Positions 25,418-34,882 of a stretch of 52,201 bases of DNA are shown here, piece by piece. The notes beneath the pieces were generated by a model, which was given only the letters and a program-made list of their open reading frames with translations, searched no databases and was not told the DNA's origin. Both the position numbers and the translations under genes were made by a program. The DNA is from Lachnospiraceae bacterium UBA7205 (GTDB lineage: Bacteria > Bacillota > Clostridia > Lachnospirales > Lachnospiraceae), in NCBI GenBank assembly GCA_002490665.1, contig DKUL01000064.1:1-52201 (forward strand), read 5' to 3'. The first letter of the stretch is position 1. Each line of letters starts with the position of its first letter.

Positions 25418-26107
25418 TCATAAAAGTCCTTTTTGTATAAAACTGGTATATCTGTTATCTCCAATGATGATATGGTCCAGTAATGGAATTTCAACCAAAT
25501 CGGATACTTCCTTTATCTTCTGCGTCACCAGCAGATCCTGTCTGCTGGGAGTCGGATCCCCGCTCGGATGGTTATGCAGGATTACGATATAAGATGCCTC
25601 GTTGCGCATAGCCCTTGTGCAGATATCCCTCGGTGATATCAGTGTCGCATTGAACGTTCCTGTTGACAGGACAGACTCCTGCAGGATATGCCTTCGTGCA
25701 TCCAAAAGCACCAGAATCAGCTGCTCTGTCTCTCTGTGACGCATCTTTTCCATATAATAAGCGGCAACCGTCTCAGGCTTGTCAAACGCCAGATCCGGTC
25801 TTGCCTGCATGTTGGAAGTCCTTTTTGCAATCTCTGCAATGCAAAGCAGCTGGACGGCTTTCACTTCACCGATTCCCGGTATCTGCATCAAATCTTTCCT
25901 GTTAAAATGATACAGTCCGAGAAGCCCCATTCCGTCGCCTGCAAGCTTTAGGATGTCACGCCCAAGCTCTATGGGTGTCCTGTCCCTGGTTCCGGTTCGG
26001 AGCATAATAGCAAGAAGCTCGGCATCCGAAAGACTATCCGGTCCAAGCCTCATAAATTTGTCATAAGGCAGCTCATCCTTTGCATATAATTCTTTTAACA
26101 GACTCAT
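25418..26107 (-). CDS. radC: RadC/UPF0758 JAB-domain protein
   Basis: A 229-residue protein with an N-terminal helix-hairpin-helix (IPGIGEVKAVQLL, about 73-85) and a C-terminal JAB1/MPN metalloprotease-like domain whose metal motif is HNHPSGDPTPSRQD. The historical DNA-repair name is not supported functionally; the role is unknown. It stands before mreB as in many Firmicutes. The start ATG 26107 has AAGGCG upstream; the longer reading uses TTG. Confidence 0.92.
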   Translation of the reverse strand: MSLLKELYAKDELPYDKFMRLGPDSLSDAELLAIMLRTGTRDRTPIELGRDILKLAGDGMGLLGLYHFNRKDLMQIPGIGEVKAVQLLCIAEIAKRTSNMQARPDLAFDKPETVAAYYMEKMRHRETEQLILVLLDARRHILQESVLSTGTFNATLISPRDICTRAMRNEASYIVILHNHPSGDPTPSRQDLLVTQKIKEVSDLVEIPLLDHIIIGDNRYTSFIQKGLL

Positions 26108-26284
26108 TTTTGTACGCCTTGCTCTCAAATAAGCGTATAGCAAACCAAAATTTGGCTTTCTTAGTTATATTACCACACGAATTTGCATCTGTACATAAAA
26201 AAGATTAGTTTTTTTTCGACACCTTTCTTGTTTCAGAAGAATTTCTTGGAAATTTTAGGAAAATCTTATAAAAAGTTTATAGGA

Positions 26285-27565
26285 TTATTCCAGATTGACA
26301 AGTCCCGCATCGACCATGCTCTGAAGGGTCTTCATAATGCCGAAACGCGCATGTTCAAACGTAAGTCCTCCCTGAAAATATACCGCATACGGCGGCTTTA
26401 TGGGTCCGTCCGCACTCAGCTCGATGGATGAACCTGATACAAACGCCCCTGCTGCCATGATAACCGGACTGTCATATCCCGGCATGTCCCATGGCTCCGG
26501 CGTCACAAAGCTGTCAACTGGCGCGGCTGCCTGTATTCCCTTGCAGAAGGCAATGACTCCCTCCGCCGTTCCGAACTCGACAGCCTGGATAATGTCATGG
26601 CGCGATTCCGTACTGTCAGGCACCACCTTAAATCCTAGTTTTTCGTAGATGTTTGCCGCAAACACTGCCCCTTTTAGCGCACCCGCGGTAACCGTGGGCG
26701 CAAGGAATAATCCATGGTAGAAATCCCGCAGGATTCCAAGCGAGGCGCCTACCTCCTTGCCAAGCCCGGGTGATGTGAGACGGTAGGCCGCATTTTCCAC
26801 ACATGATTTCTTTCCGGCAATATATCCGCCAATCGGCGCAAGACCCCCGCCGGGATTTTTAATCAGCGAACCGACTACCATATCCGCCCCGACATCCGTT
26901 GGCTCCTGACGCTCCACAAACTCGCCGTAACAGTTGTCCACCATGCAGATGACATCCGGCTTGATTTTCCTGATGAATGTTATCAGTTCACCGATTCTGC
27001 TGACAGAAAGCGTCGGTCTGGTCTGATACCCCTTGGAGCGCTGGATGGTCACAAGCCTTGTCCTCTCATTTATCGCATTCCGAATTTTTTCGTAATCAAA
27101 CCCGCCGTCCGGCAGCAAATCCACCTGTCTGTACGAGATGCCATACTCTGCAAGCGAGCCCCTTGACGGCCGGATTCCGATTACCTCCTCAAGTGTATCA
27201 TACGGTTTCCCGACTGGCGAAAGCAGCTCGTCCCCCGGACGCAGATTACTCATAAGCGCCAATGCCAGTGCATGTGTGCCACATGTTATCTGCGGTCTGA
27301 CAAGGGCATCCTCCGCATGGAAAAGAGACGCGTACACTGCCTCCAGGGTTTCCCTGCCTAAATCATTGTAGCCATATCCTGTCGTCCCCAGCAGACATGC
27401 CTCGCTTACTTTGTTATCCTGCATTGCCTTCAGCACTTTTAACTGGTTATACTCGGCATTCTGGTCAATCTCATCAAACCGCGGTTTCAAATGGTTCAAT
27501 ATTTCTTTGCCAAAGCGGTATACCTTGTCCGATATGCCAAGCTCCCTATATATGTTCTCCATCAT
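26285..27565 (-). CDS. Methionine gamma-lyase-like PLP enzyme (aluminium resistance family)
   Basis: A 426-residue fold-type I PLP enzyme of the Alum_res (YnbB) family. The region GSLIKNPGGGLAPIGGYIAG holds the PLP lysine, CMVDNCYGEFVE the cofactor Asp, and GTHALALALMSNLRPGDE the phosphate-binding part. Family members are annotated as aluminium-resistance or methionine gamma-lyase-like; the true substrate is unclear. The ATG overlaps the miaA end by 20 bp, and GGGAAAGA stands upstream. It closes the mutS-mutL-miaA operon. Confidence 0.88.
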   Translation of the reverse strand: MMENIYRELGISDKVYRFGKEILNHLKPRFDEIDQNAEYNQLKVLKAMQDNKVSEACLLGTTGYGYNDLGRETLEAVYASLFHAEDALVRPQITCGTHALALALMSNLRPGDELLSPVGKPYDTLEEVIGIRPSRGSLAEYGISYRQVDLLPDGGFDYEKIRNAINERTRLVTIQRSKGYQTRPTLSVSRIGELITFIRKIKPDVICMVDNCYGEFVERQEPTDVGADMVVGSLIKNPGGGLAPIGGYIAGKKSCVENAAYRLTSPGLGKEVGASLGILRDFYHGLFLAPTVTAGALKGAVFAANIYEKLGFKVVPDSTESRHDIIQAVEFGTAEGVIAFCKGIQAAAPVDSFVTPEPWDMPGYDSPVIMAAGAFVSGSSIELSADGPIKPPYAVYFQGGLTFEHARFGIMKTLQSMVDAGLVNLE

Positions 27566-28502
27566 TCTTTCCCTTTCGTAACACTGCCTTTATATAGTTT
27601 AACATTTTTTCGTCATCATATGCAAATTTGTCCTTTTCAATCCAAATGACATCGCGTTCCCGACGGAACCACGTGAGCTGTCTTTTGGCAAAATGACGCG
27701 TATCCCTCTTGATGATGGCGACTGCCTCCGCCAGCGTTGTTTCCCCCATGAGATATGATATGATTTCCTTATACCCAAGTGCCTGCATGGCAGTTGAGTC
27801 TCTTTTACAGCCCATTTCCACTAGATGCCTTACTTCGTCAACCAGTCCTTCCTGAATCATCATATCCACACGCTTTTCTATATTTTCATACAACTTCTCC
27901 CGTTTATCCGTAAGAACAAAATAATAAGAGTCGTATGCGGACTGCTTTGCGTGTTCTGCCGCATTATGTTCGGAAATTTTTTGACCTGTCTGGCGGAAAA
28001 ATTCTATGGCACGTATTACACGTTTTACATTGTTTGCATGAATTTCTCCGGCTGCCTGCGGGTCGCATTCCTTCAATATATCATGAAGATAGCCGGCGCC
28101 TTTTTCCTGCGCTGTCTTTTCAAGCTCCGCACGCAGTCCTGCGTCCTCATTGCTTTGCCGAAAATCGATATCATAAAGTACGGACTGAATATAAAAGCCG
28201 GTACCGCCCACGATAATCGGAATTTTTCCTTTCTCGTAAATTTCCGCAATCGCCTGTTTTGCATGTCTTTGAAACAACACAATGTTGAATTCCTCCGTAG
28301 GCTCCAGGATATCCACCAGATAATGTTTCACGCCCTGCATCTCTTCCTGTCGGATTTTCGCAGAACCAATATCCATATGTTTATAGACCTGCATGGAATC
28401 GGCGGAGATAATCTCTCCATTTATGGCTTTGGCAAGCGCTATGGAGAGCCTGGTTTTTCCTGCCGCTGTAGGACCCGTTAATATTATGAGTTTGTTTTGC
28501 AT
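27546..28502 (-). CDS. miaA: tRNA dimethylallyltransferase
   Basis: A 318-residue enzyme adding an isopentenyl group to A37 of tRNAs reading UNN codons; MiaB in this window then methylthiolates it. Walker A GPTAAGKT is near residue 10, followed by ISADSMQVYKHMDIGSAK and VGGTGFYIQSVLYDID. The C-terminal part has GYKEIISYL and RQLTWFRRERDVIWI. I chose ATG 28502, 6 nt after GGAGG; 28505 adjoins it, and 28538 overlaps the mutL stop as ATGA. It follows mutL. Confidence 0.95.
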   Translation of the reverse strand: MQNKLIILTGPTAAGKTRLSIALAKAINGEIISADSMQVYKHMDIGSAKIRQEEMQGVKHYLVDILEPTEEFNIVLFQRHAKQAIAEIYEKGKIPIIVGGTGFYIQSVLYDIDFRQSNEDAGLRAELEKTAQEKGAGYLHDILKECDPQAAGEIHANNVKRVIRAIEFFRQTGQKISEHNAAEHAKQSAYDSYYFVLTDKREKLYENIEKRVDMMIQEGLVDEVRHLVEMGCKRDSTAMQALGYKEIISYLMGETTLAEAVAIIKRDTRHFAKRQLTWFRRERDVIWIEKDKFAYDDEKMLNYIKAVLRKGKNDGEHI

Positions 28503-28534
28503 CATACTCCTCCATTCCTGCCAAAATCTGCGAA

Positions 28535-30607
28535 TCATATAATACGTTTGAACTTCTTCTCTATTTCATACTTTGACATGGAAATGATTGTCGGTCTGCC
28601 ATGCGGGCAGTTATAGGGGTTATCCAGCTCCAGCAATTGTTCAATCAATTTATCCGCCTCCTCATACGTCAGCGAATGATTTCCTTTTACAGCCGCCTTA
28701 CATGCCATGGATGCAATTTTTTCCCGGATAATCTGCGGCACGCCGCGCGCCGGGCTTTCGACCAGCTGAGTCAGCACCTCTTCAAAGAGCTCCTTTATAT
28801 TCTGACCAAATAAGTCAATTGGAACGCCCCTGATGGCAAAAGCATTCATCCCAAAATCTTCGATTTCAAAGCCAAGTTCCTTGAAATACTGCTGATAACC
28901 GTTAATTACAGCCGTTTCCCTGGGGGTAACGCTGACAACAACCGGAGGAGTCATAATCTGCGTGTAAACTTCATTCGCCTCCACTTTCTTTAATATCTGT
29001 TCATACTTTACCTTCTCGTGTGCAGCATGCTGGTCAATCATCAGCATTTTGTCACGGTATTCTATAATCCAATATGTATCAAACACCTGACCTACAATTC
29101 GGTATTCCTGTCTTGCTTCTTTTGTCAGTATTTTTTCATCAAAAAAGTTTAACTGTTCTGGCTTTTCTACGATAATATGGTCTTTGGTCTTTATTATTCC
29201 AAGATTTCTGCTGTCGATTTCTTTTGATTTCGGAGGTGTGCCTAAAATCTTTCCTGATGTCTGAGATGGTTCCGTTAAATAATTGGTATTTAACGCCCCC
29301 GGTACAGATACAGGCTGCTGTTCTGTCCTTCTGTCCACAAAAAAGCTGTCCGGTTCCTTTTCGGAAGCCTGCGCGCTCCCTTTTCCGTCCGCTTCTTCAT
29401 TATGGTCATAACTGCTGGTATTCCTTGCCAGAAGGCTTTCGGCTGAAAAATCCTTTGGCAGGTAATCTTTTGCCGCACTGCCATAGCCAGTACTGTCATG
29501 AAGGATATTCTGGGTGCCTGATTTGCGCTCCTTTTCAAATGGCTCGGGTGCTTTTATTTTATCTGGCTTGGCATTTTTTGTCTTTTTGTCTGCCCCAAGC
29601 GTGGCGTCCGGTATCATTTCCTGCTGCGACAGGAAATCCGTGATGTTCTCGGCAATCAGCCTGTATACGCTGTTCTGGTTGGAAAAACGTACTTCCATCT
29701 TTGTCGGATGGACGTTGACATCCACACTTTCCGTAGGAACCGTAATATGTATTACGCAGAATGGATATCTGTGCTGCATCAGATAAGGCTGGTACCCTTC
29801 CTCTATCGCCTTTGAGATGATTTTGCTTTTGATATATCGTTTATTGAGAAAATAGTTTTCAAAATTCCTGTTTGCGCGGTTGAGCGTCGGCTTTCCGAGA
29901 AATCCTTCCAGTACAATGTTTTCATCAACCACCTGAAATTCCATCATCTCGTTTGCGATGTCCCTGCCGAAAATGCGGTAAATAATTGCTTTCAGGTCCC
30001 CGTCGCCGTTTGTATAGAATTTCGTCTGGCCATTTACGACATACTTAAACGAGATTTCGGGACGTGACAATGCCATGTGCTCCAATAAATCGGTGACATA
30101 GCTTGCCTCTGTCATGGCAGTCTTTAAAAACTTGCGCCGCACGGGCGTATTAAAAAATAAATTCCGCACAATAAAAGTCGTTCCGTCCGGGGCGCCCACT
30201 TCCTCATATGAAGTTTCCTTTGCGCCCTCAAGGCAGAAACGTGTTCCTGTCATGTCTTCTTTTGTCTTTGTGACAATCTCGACTTTGGACACGGCGGCGA
30301 TGCTTGATAGCGCCTCGCCGCGGAACCCCATGCTGTGCAGGCTCATCAAATCGGCAACCGAACTGATTTTGCTTGTCGCATGGCGCATGAAGGCATTCCT
30401 GAGCTGGTCGTGCGCAATGCCGGAGCCGTCGTCCGTCACGCGTATGAACTCGATGCCGCCATCCTTAATCTCAACTGTTATCGCGCCCGCGCCCGCGTCC
30501 ATGGCGTTCTCCACCAGTTCCTTGACCACACTTGACGGCCGCTCCACCACCTCGCCAGCCGCAATCTTGTCTATCGTAGCATCGTCCAACACATGAATCT
30601 CAGCCAT
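28535..30607 (-). CDS. mutL: DNA mismatch repair protein MutL, endonuclease type
   Basis: A 690-residue mismatch-repair ATPase. GHKL motifs are ELVENAMDAGAG, DDGSGI and GFRGEALSSIAAVS. A low-complexity linker runs from about 340 to 500. The C-terminal domain carries DQHAAHEKVKYE (metal site of endonuclease MutLs), ACKAAVKGN and CPHGRPT, so it should nick DNA itself, as expected in bacteria without MutH. Start ATG 30607 (MAEIHVLD); an upstream TTG is less likely. It lies 56 bp after mutS. Confidence 0.96.
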   Translation of the reverse strand: MAEIHVLDDATIDKIAAGEVVERPSSVVKELVENAMDAGAGAITVEIKDGGIEFIRVTDDGSGIAHDQLRNAFMRHATSKISSVADLMSLHSMGFRGEALSSIAAVSKVEIVTKTKEDMTGTRFCLEGAKETSYEEVGAPDGTTFIVRNLFFNTPVRRKFLKTAMTEASYVTDLLEHMALSRPEISFKYVVNGQTKFYTNGDGDLKAIIYRIFGRDIANEMMEFQVVDENIVLEGFLGKPTLNRANRNFENYFLNKRYIKSKIISKAIEEGYQPYLMQHRYPFCVIHITVPTESVDVNVHPTKMEVRFSNQNSVYRLIAENITDFLSQQEMIPDATLGADKKTKNAKPDKIKAPEPFEKERKSGTQNILHDSTGYGSAAKDYLPKDFSAESLLARNTSSYDHNEEADGKGSAQASEKEPDSFFVDRRTEQQPVSVPGALNTNYLTEPSQTSGKILGTPPKSKEIDSRNLGIIKTKDHIIVEKPEQLNFFDEKILTKEARQEYRIVGQVFDTYWIIEYRDKMLMIDQHAAHEKVKYEQILKKVEANEVYTQIMTPPVVVSVTPRETAVINGYQQYFKELGFEIEDFGMNAFAIRGVPIDLFGQNIKELFEEVLTQLVESPARGVPQIIREKIASMACKAAVKGNHSLTYEEADKLIEQLLELDNPYNCPHGRPTIISMSKYEIEKKFKRII

Positions 30608-30663
30608 GCTTTCGTGCCCCTTTCTCAATGCATTTGCATATATAATTTATTTTATATCGCATT

Positions 30664-33309
30664 TTACCAACGGTTTTTTAGTTTATTCTGTAGCCGGTAC
30701 AGTGTATTCAGTGCGTCAAGCGGCGTAAGGTTCGAGATGTCAATTTCCTTGAGTTCGTTTACAATGTCCTCATCCTTGACGGTATCAAACAATGTCATCT
30801 GCCCCAGGTCCACATCATCATAATGCTTCGGTTTCCTTTTGTCGCCTTTGGTGTCGACCGGGATGCTCTGCACTTTTTCCGTAATGTCATTGTCGCTTAG
30901 CTGTTCCGCAATCTCCTTCGCGCGGTCAATAACCATGTCTGGCACGCCGGCAAGCTTTGCCACCTGTATTCCATAACTCCTGTCCGCACCGCCCTTGATA
31001 ATCTTTCTCAGGAAAATAATGTCATCGCCTTTTTCCTTTACCGCAATACAGTAATTGTTGACATTGTTCATCTTTCCCTCAAGCTCGGTCAGCTCATGAT
31101 AATGCGTGGCAAACAGCGTCTTGGCGCCAAGTATCTTTTTGTTGCTGATATGCTCTATCACTGCCCATGCAATGCTCAGTCCGTCAAACGTGGATGTCCC
31201 GCGTCCGATTTCATCCAGTACCAGCAGGCTTTTCGGTGTGGCATTGCGCAAAATATTTGCGACCTCATTCATTTCCACCATAAATGTACTCTGGCCGCTC
31301 GCAAGGTCATCGGAAGCGCCGACCCTTGTAAAAATCCTGTCCACAATGCCGATGTTGGCGCTCTTTGCAGGCACAAAGCTTCCAAGCTGCGCCATCAGCA
31401 CAATCAGCGCCGACTGGCGCATATAGGTGGATTTTCCTGCCATATTGGGACCGGTAATCACTGCGATACAGTGATTGGCGTTATCAAGAAAGGTATCATT
31501 TGACACAAACATGTCGTGGTCAATCATTTTCTCCACTACGGGGTGCCTGCCCTCCTTGATGTCAATGATTCCCTTGTCATTCAGCTCCGGTCTGACATAA
31601 TGGTTCTGTTCGGCAACAACGGAAAGCGCGGAAAAGACGTCCAGCCGTGCCACTGCCTTTGCCGTCTTTTGGATGCGCTCAAGCTGCGCCGCGATATCGT
31701 CCCGGATTTTGCAGAACATATCGTATTCCAGGACATTCAGCTTGTCCTCAGCACTTAATATGGTATCCTCAAGTTCTTTCAGTCTGGGGGTCGTGTAGCG
31801 CTCCGCGTTGACCAGGGTCTGCTTGCGCACATAATCTTCCGGGACAAGATGCCGGAAAGAATTTGTGACCTCAAAATAATAGCCGAACACCTTATTATAT
31901 TTAATCTTAAGCCCCTTGATGCCGGTTCTTTCCCTGTCCGTCTCCTCAAGCTGCGCAAGCCAGTTCTTTCCTTCTGTCTTTGCCTTTCTCAGGCGGTCGA
32001 TGTCCTCGTCAAAACCTTCCTTAATAATGCCGCCCTCCCGTATCGTGACAGGGGGTTCCTCGCAAATTGAATCCTTGATAAGCTGAAACAAATCCTCAAG
32101 CCCGTCAATCTGTCTGTCAATTTCCTGTAAAAGCTTTGCGTCAAAGTCCTTGAGAACCGTCTTGATATGCGGAAGCATTTCCATGGAGTTCGCAAACGAT
32201 ATCAGGTCCCTTGGATTTGCTGACTTGTAGCTTACCCTGCCAAGCAGACGTTCCATGTCATATATTGGGTTCAGGTACTCCCTGATTTCATCCCTAGACA
32301 CTGTATTTTTGCCAAGCTGTTCAATGGTGTCGAGCCTGTCATTGATGTCCTCCATATTGATGAGCGGCTGTTCAATATCCGTCCGGAGCTGCCTTGCCCC
32401 CATTGCCGTCTTTGTCTTGTCGAGCACCCACAGAAGGGAGCCGCGTTTCTGCTTTTCCCGCAATGTCTCCGTAAGCTCGAGATTGCGTCTCGTGGAACTG
32501 TCAAGGAGCATATAACGGCTTGCGAGATAAGGCGTTATATGCGTGATATGCGTAAGCTGTGTTTTCTGCGTCTCCAAAAGGTACTGCATCAAAACACCGG
32601 AGGCGGTCAGCCCGGACGGAAAATCCTCAAGCCCGAGTCCGGCAAGCGTATTCACCCGAAAGTGTTCCATCAGGCATTTCCGGCACCCATCCTCGTCAAA
32701 ATACCATGGCTCAAGCGGGTAGACTGCTATTTTCAGGCGGTTTTTTAAATCTTCCACATCAATACCGCTCATCATCAGCGCGTCATTACAGATGATTTCT
32801 GTCGGCATGTACTTGTAAAGCTCATCCATAAGCTTTGACAATCCGTCGACCTCTGTCATGTAAAAGTCGCCCGTCGTCACATCGGCTATGGCGATTCCGA
32901 TGTTGTTCGGGAAATGTGAAATACACATGATATAATTGTTTCTTGACTCCTCAAGCGCCTGCGCGTTTAAGTTTGTTCCGGGCGTGACAATGCGGATTAC
33001 CTCGCGTCTGACCAGGCCTTTTGCAAGCTTTGGGTCTTCTACCTGCTCACAGATTGCGACCTTGTAGCCTTTTGATACCAGCTTGTTCAGGTATCCGTCC
33101 ACTGCATGGTAAGGTACGCCGCACATGGGCGCTCGCTCCTCCATCCCGCAGTCCTTTCCGGTAAGCGTCAGTTCCAGCTCTTTCGACACAAGCTTTGCAT
33201 CGTCAAAAAACATTTCATAAAAATCACCGAGTCTGTAGAAAAGGATGCAGTCTTTGTATTGCTTTTTTGTCTCCACGTACTGCTGCATCATCGGTGTCAT
33301 TCCAGCCAT
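30664..33309 (-). CDS. mutS: DNA mismatch recognition protein MutS
   Basis: An 881-residue mismatch-binding ATPase. The mismatch-recognition Phe lies in GDFYEMFFDDA near residue 30. Walker A GPNMAGKST is at about 617-625, and DEIGRGTSTFDG is at about 692-703, with the helix-turn-helix ATPase C-terminus. The end has LTPLDALNTLYRLQNKLK, a short dimerisation tail. GGAGGATTTAT precedes the ATG. It leads the mutS-mutL-miaA operon. In many Firmicutes miaB stands directly upstream; here 6.7 kb intervene. Confidence 0.97.
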   Translation of the reverse strand: MAGMTPMMQQYVETKKQYKDCILFYRLGDFYEMFFDDAKLVSKELELTLTGKDCGMEERAPMCGVPYHAVDGYLNKLVSKGYKVAICEQVEDPKLAKGLVRREVIRIVTPGTNLNAQALEESRNNYIMCISHFPNNIGIAIADVTTGDFYMTEVDGLSKLMDELYKYMPTEIICNDALMMSGIDVEDLKNRLKIAVYPLEPWYFDEDGCRKCLMEHFRVNTLAGLGLEDFPSGLTASGVLMQYLLETQKTQLTHITHITPYLASRYMLLDSSTRRNLELTETLREKQKRGSLLWVLDKTKTAMGARQLRTDIEQPLINMEDINDRLDTIEQLGKNTVSRDEIREYLNPIYDMERLLGRVSYKSANPRDLISFANSMEMLPHIKTVLKDFDAKLLQEIDRQIDGLEDLFQLIKDSICEEPPVTIREGGIIKEGFDEDIDRLRKAKTEGKNWLAQLEETDRERTGIKGLKIKYNKVFGYYFEVTNSFRHLVPEDYVRKQTLVNAERYTTPRLKELEDTILSAEDKLNVLEYDMFCKIRDDIAAQLERIQKTAKAVARLDVFSALSVVAEQNHYVRPELNDKGIIDIKEGRHPVVEKMIDHDMFVSNDTFLDNANHCIAVITGPNMAGKSTYMRQSALIVLMAQLGSFVPAKSANIGIVDRIFTRVGASDDLASGQSTFMVEMNEVANILRNATPKSLLVLDEIGRGTSTFDGLSIAWAVIEHISNKKILGAKTLFATHYHELTELEGKMNNVNNYCIAVKEKGDDIIFLRKIIKGGADRSYGIQVAKLAGVPDMVIDRAKEIAEQLSDNDITEKVQSIPVDTKGDKRKPKHYDDVDLGQMTLFDTVKDEDIVNELKEIDISNLTPLDALNTLYRLQNKLKNRW

Positions 33310-33375
33310 ATAAATCCTCCATTATCCTTTGCAAATTATCATATATTTTTCAAAAAGTGTGCCTGGCATACGGAA

Positions 33376-33409
33376 AAAACGGACAAAAACTGTATTGTCT
33401 GTCCGTTTT
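33376..33409 (-). terminator. Terminator of the AAA/DUF4143 gene
   Basis: 10-bp perfect stem AAAACGGACA / TGTCCGTTTT, with T6 on minus. It lies between this gene's stop and mutS, so mutS needs its own promoter downstream. Confidence 0.8.
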
Positions 33410-33458
33410 GCCATTCAATATTTTAACACAATTGGCTTAAAAATCAAAGGAAAAAATA

Positions 33459-34694
33459 TCAGATTATCCAGGCTGGTACATAATAATTCATTCTGTCAAT
33501 CGGGATTACATCAGGGGCAAGACAAATTACAGCGCCGTTTCCAGCAGATGCTTTCTGGTTATTATCGCTGTCTGCAAACTTTTTTAACACAGAAAAATTC
33601 TTTGTGGCGTTTTTTGGCTGTGTTTCCTTTTTGATTTCGATTGGATATAATGTGGCATTCTGGTATATCAGCAAATCAATTTCTTTGTTATTGCTGTCAC
33701 GGTAAAAATATAATGGGGGATTTTTTCCCATATTTGTATAGCTTTTGTAAATTTCCGTCACTGCCCATGTCTCAAAAAAAGAACCATTCATTGCCCCGCG
33801 CTCCAAAGCTTCCGGTGAGTTCCAGCCTGTCAGGTACGCACAAAGCCCCGTATCCATAAAATACATCCGCGGTGTCTTGACTATGCGGTGAAGCGCGTTG
33901 TTTGAAAACGGCTGTATCAGCAAAACAAGCCCGGAAGTCACTAAAAGCGACAGCCATTGCTTTGCCGTAGGCGAAGATATCCCTGCCTCGTCCGCAAGCT
34001 CCGTATAATTCACATTGGAAGCGGTTCTTGCCGCGGCTGCGCGCACAAAATTTAAAAACTGCAATTCATCCGTCACCTTCGTCAGTTCCTTCATATCCCT
34101 TGTGATATATGTTTCTATATAGGATTCAAAATACTGTTCCTCATCAATTTCAGGATTTTCATAAAGTCTCGGCATGGAACCTTTATGAATCCTTTGAAAA
34201 ATTTCCCCTGCATCCATTGCCCTGCTTGACTTGCTGCGTTCAACCAGACTATCCAGGTCAACAACAAATTCCTTGTGAAAGGTCTGATGGATTTCTGCAT
34301 TTGACAAGCCGTTCAGGCGCACAATTCCTACTCGACCGGCAAGTGATTCCGTTATATTTTCCATCATGTGAAATGCCTGCGATCCTGTAAGCCAGAAATC
34401 ACCGTTATTTTTGTGGGCATCTACATATATTTTAATGTAAATAAACAGCTCCGGCGCATACTGGACTTCATCAATCAGTACAGGCGGCTTGTAGCGCTGC
34501 AGGAAAAGTCCAGGGTCTTCTTTTGCCAGTGCCCGTATTGTAGGATTATCCAGCGAAACAATCGTCCTGTTTTTTTCTGCCATCCGAGTCAGAAGTGTCG
34601 TTTTTCCAACTTGCCGCGGTCCTGTTACAAGCACGACCGGAAATGTGCTGCTTGTTTTTATAATTGCCTGCTCTAATACCCGGTTATAATACAT
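33459..34694 (-). CDS. AAA_14/DUF4143 family ATPase
   Basis: A 411-residue ATPase of the AAA_14 plus DUF4143 type. Walker A GPRQVGKT is at about 24-31, Walker B VLIDEVQY near 81, and a sensor-like LTGSQAF follows. The C-terminal DUF4143 half ends in LIYQNATLYPIEIKKETQPK, a PD-(D/E)XK-like segment with the residue pattern E-x-K. These proteins are widespread, often solitary, of unknown function and frequently accessory. ATG 34694 follows GGGGGAG; a longer reading starts at 34724. Own promoter and terminator. Confidence 0.88.
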   Translation of the reverse strand: MYYNRVLEQAIIKTSSTFPVVLVTGPRQVGKTTLLTRMAEKNRTIVSLDNPTIRALAKEDPGLFLQRYKPPVLIDEVQYAPELFIYIKIYVDAHKNNGDFWLTGSQAFHMMENITESLAGRVGIVRLNGLSNAEIHQTFHKEFVVDLDSLVERSKSSRAMDAGEIFQRIHKGSMPRLYENPEIDEEQYFESYIETYITRDMKELTKVTDELQFLNFVRAAAARTASNVNYTELADEAGISSPTAKQWLSLLVTSGLVLLIQPFSNNALHRIVKTPRMYFMDTGLCAYLTGWNSPEALERGAMNGSFFETWAVTEIYKSYTNMGKNPPLYFYRDSNNKEIDLLIYQNATLYPIEIKKETQPKNATKNFSVLKKFADSDNNQKASAGNGAVICLAPDVIPIDRMNYYVPAWII

Positions 34695-34730
34695 ATACAC
34701 TCCCCCATACTTTCTGGAAATCATATTTTC

Positions 34731-34759
34731 AGTATAGCATTAATGAAAAAGATATGCAA
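34731..34759 (-). promoter_or_regulatory. Candidate promoter of the AAA/DUF4143 gene
   Basis: On minus TTGCAT (34759-34754) and TATACT (34736-34731), 17 bp apart. The -35 lies inside one arm of the 34748-34792 inverted repeat. Confidence 0.5.
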
Positions 34760-34792
34760 ATTTTAAATTAGATTTTTAATTTGCATATCTTT
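34748..34792. repeat. Perfect 15-bp inverted repeat, terminator or operator
   Basis: AAAGATATGCAAATT pairs with AATTTGCATATCTTT across a 15-nt AT-rich spacer. On minus it ends in TTTTT after the histidine kinase operon, so it could terminate that operon; it also covers the -35 of the next gene's promoter, so it could be an operator. Confidence 0.6.
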
Positions 34793-34882
34793 GCTTGTAA
34801 ATTACTATTTCGGCTGTTCATTATCTGAACAATTCAGTGCATTCATCAGTTTGCGGTCATAACTATATATTATACAACCTCC

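Noticed and set aside
34809..34882. In-frame continuation of the histidine kinase after its TGA stop
   Set aside because: About 25 more codons are open, but this length is expected by chance and the kinase ends normally after the ATPase domain.
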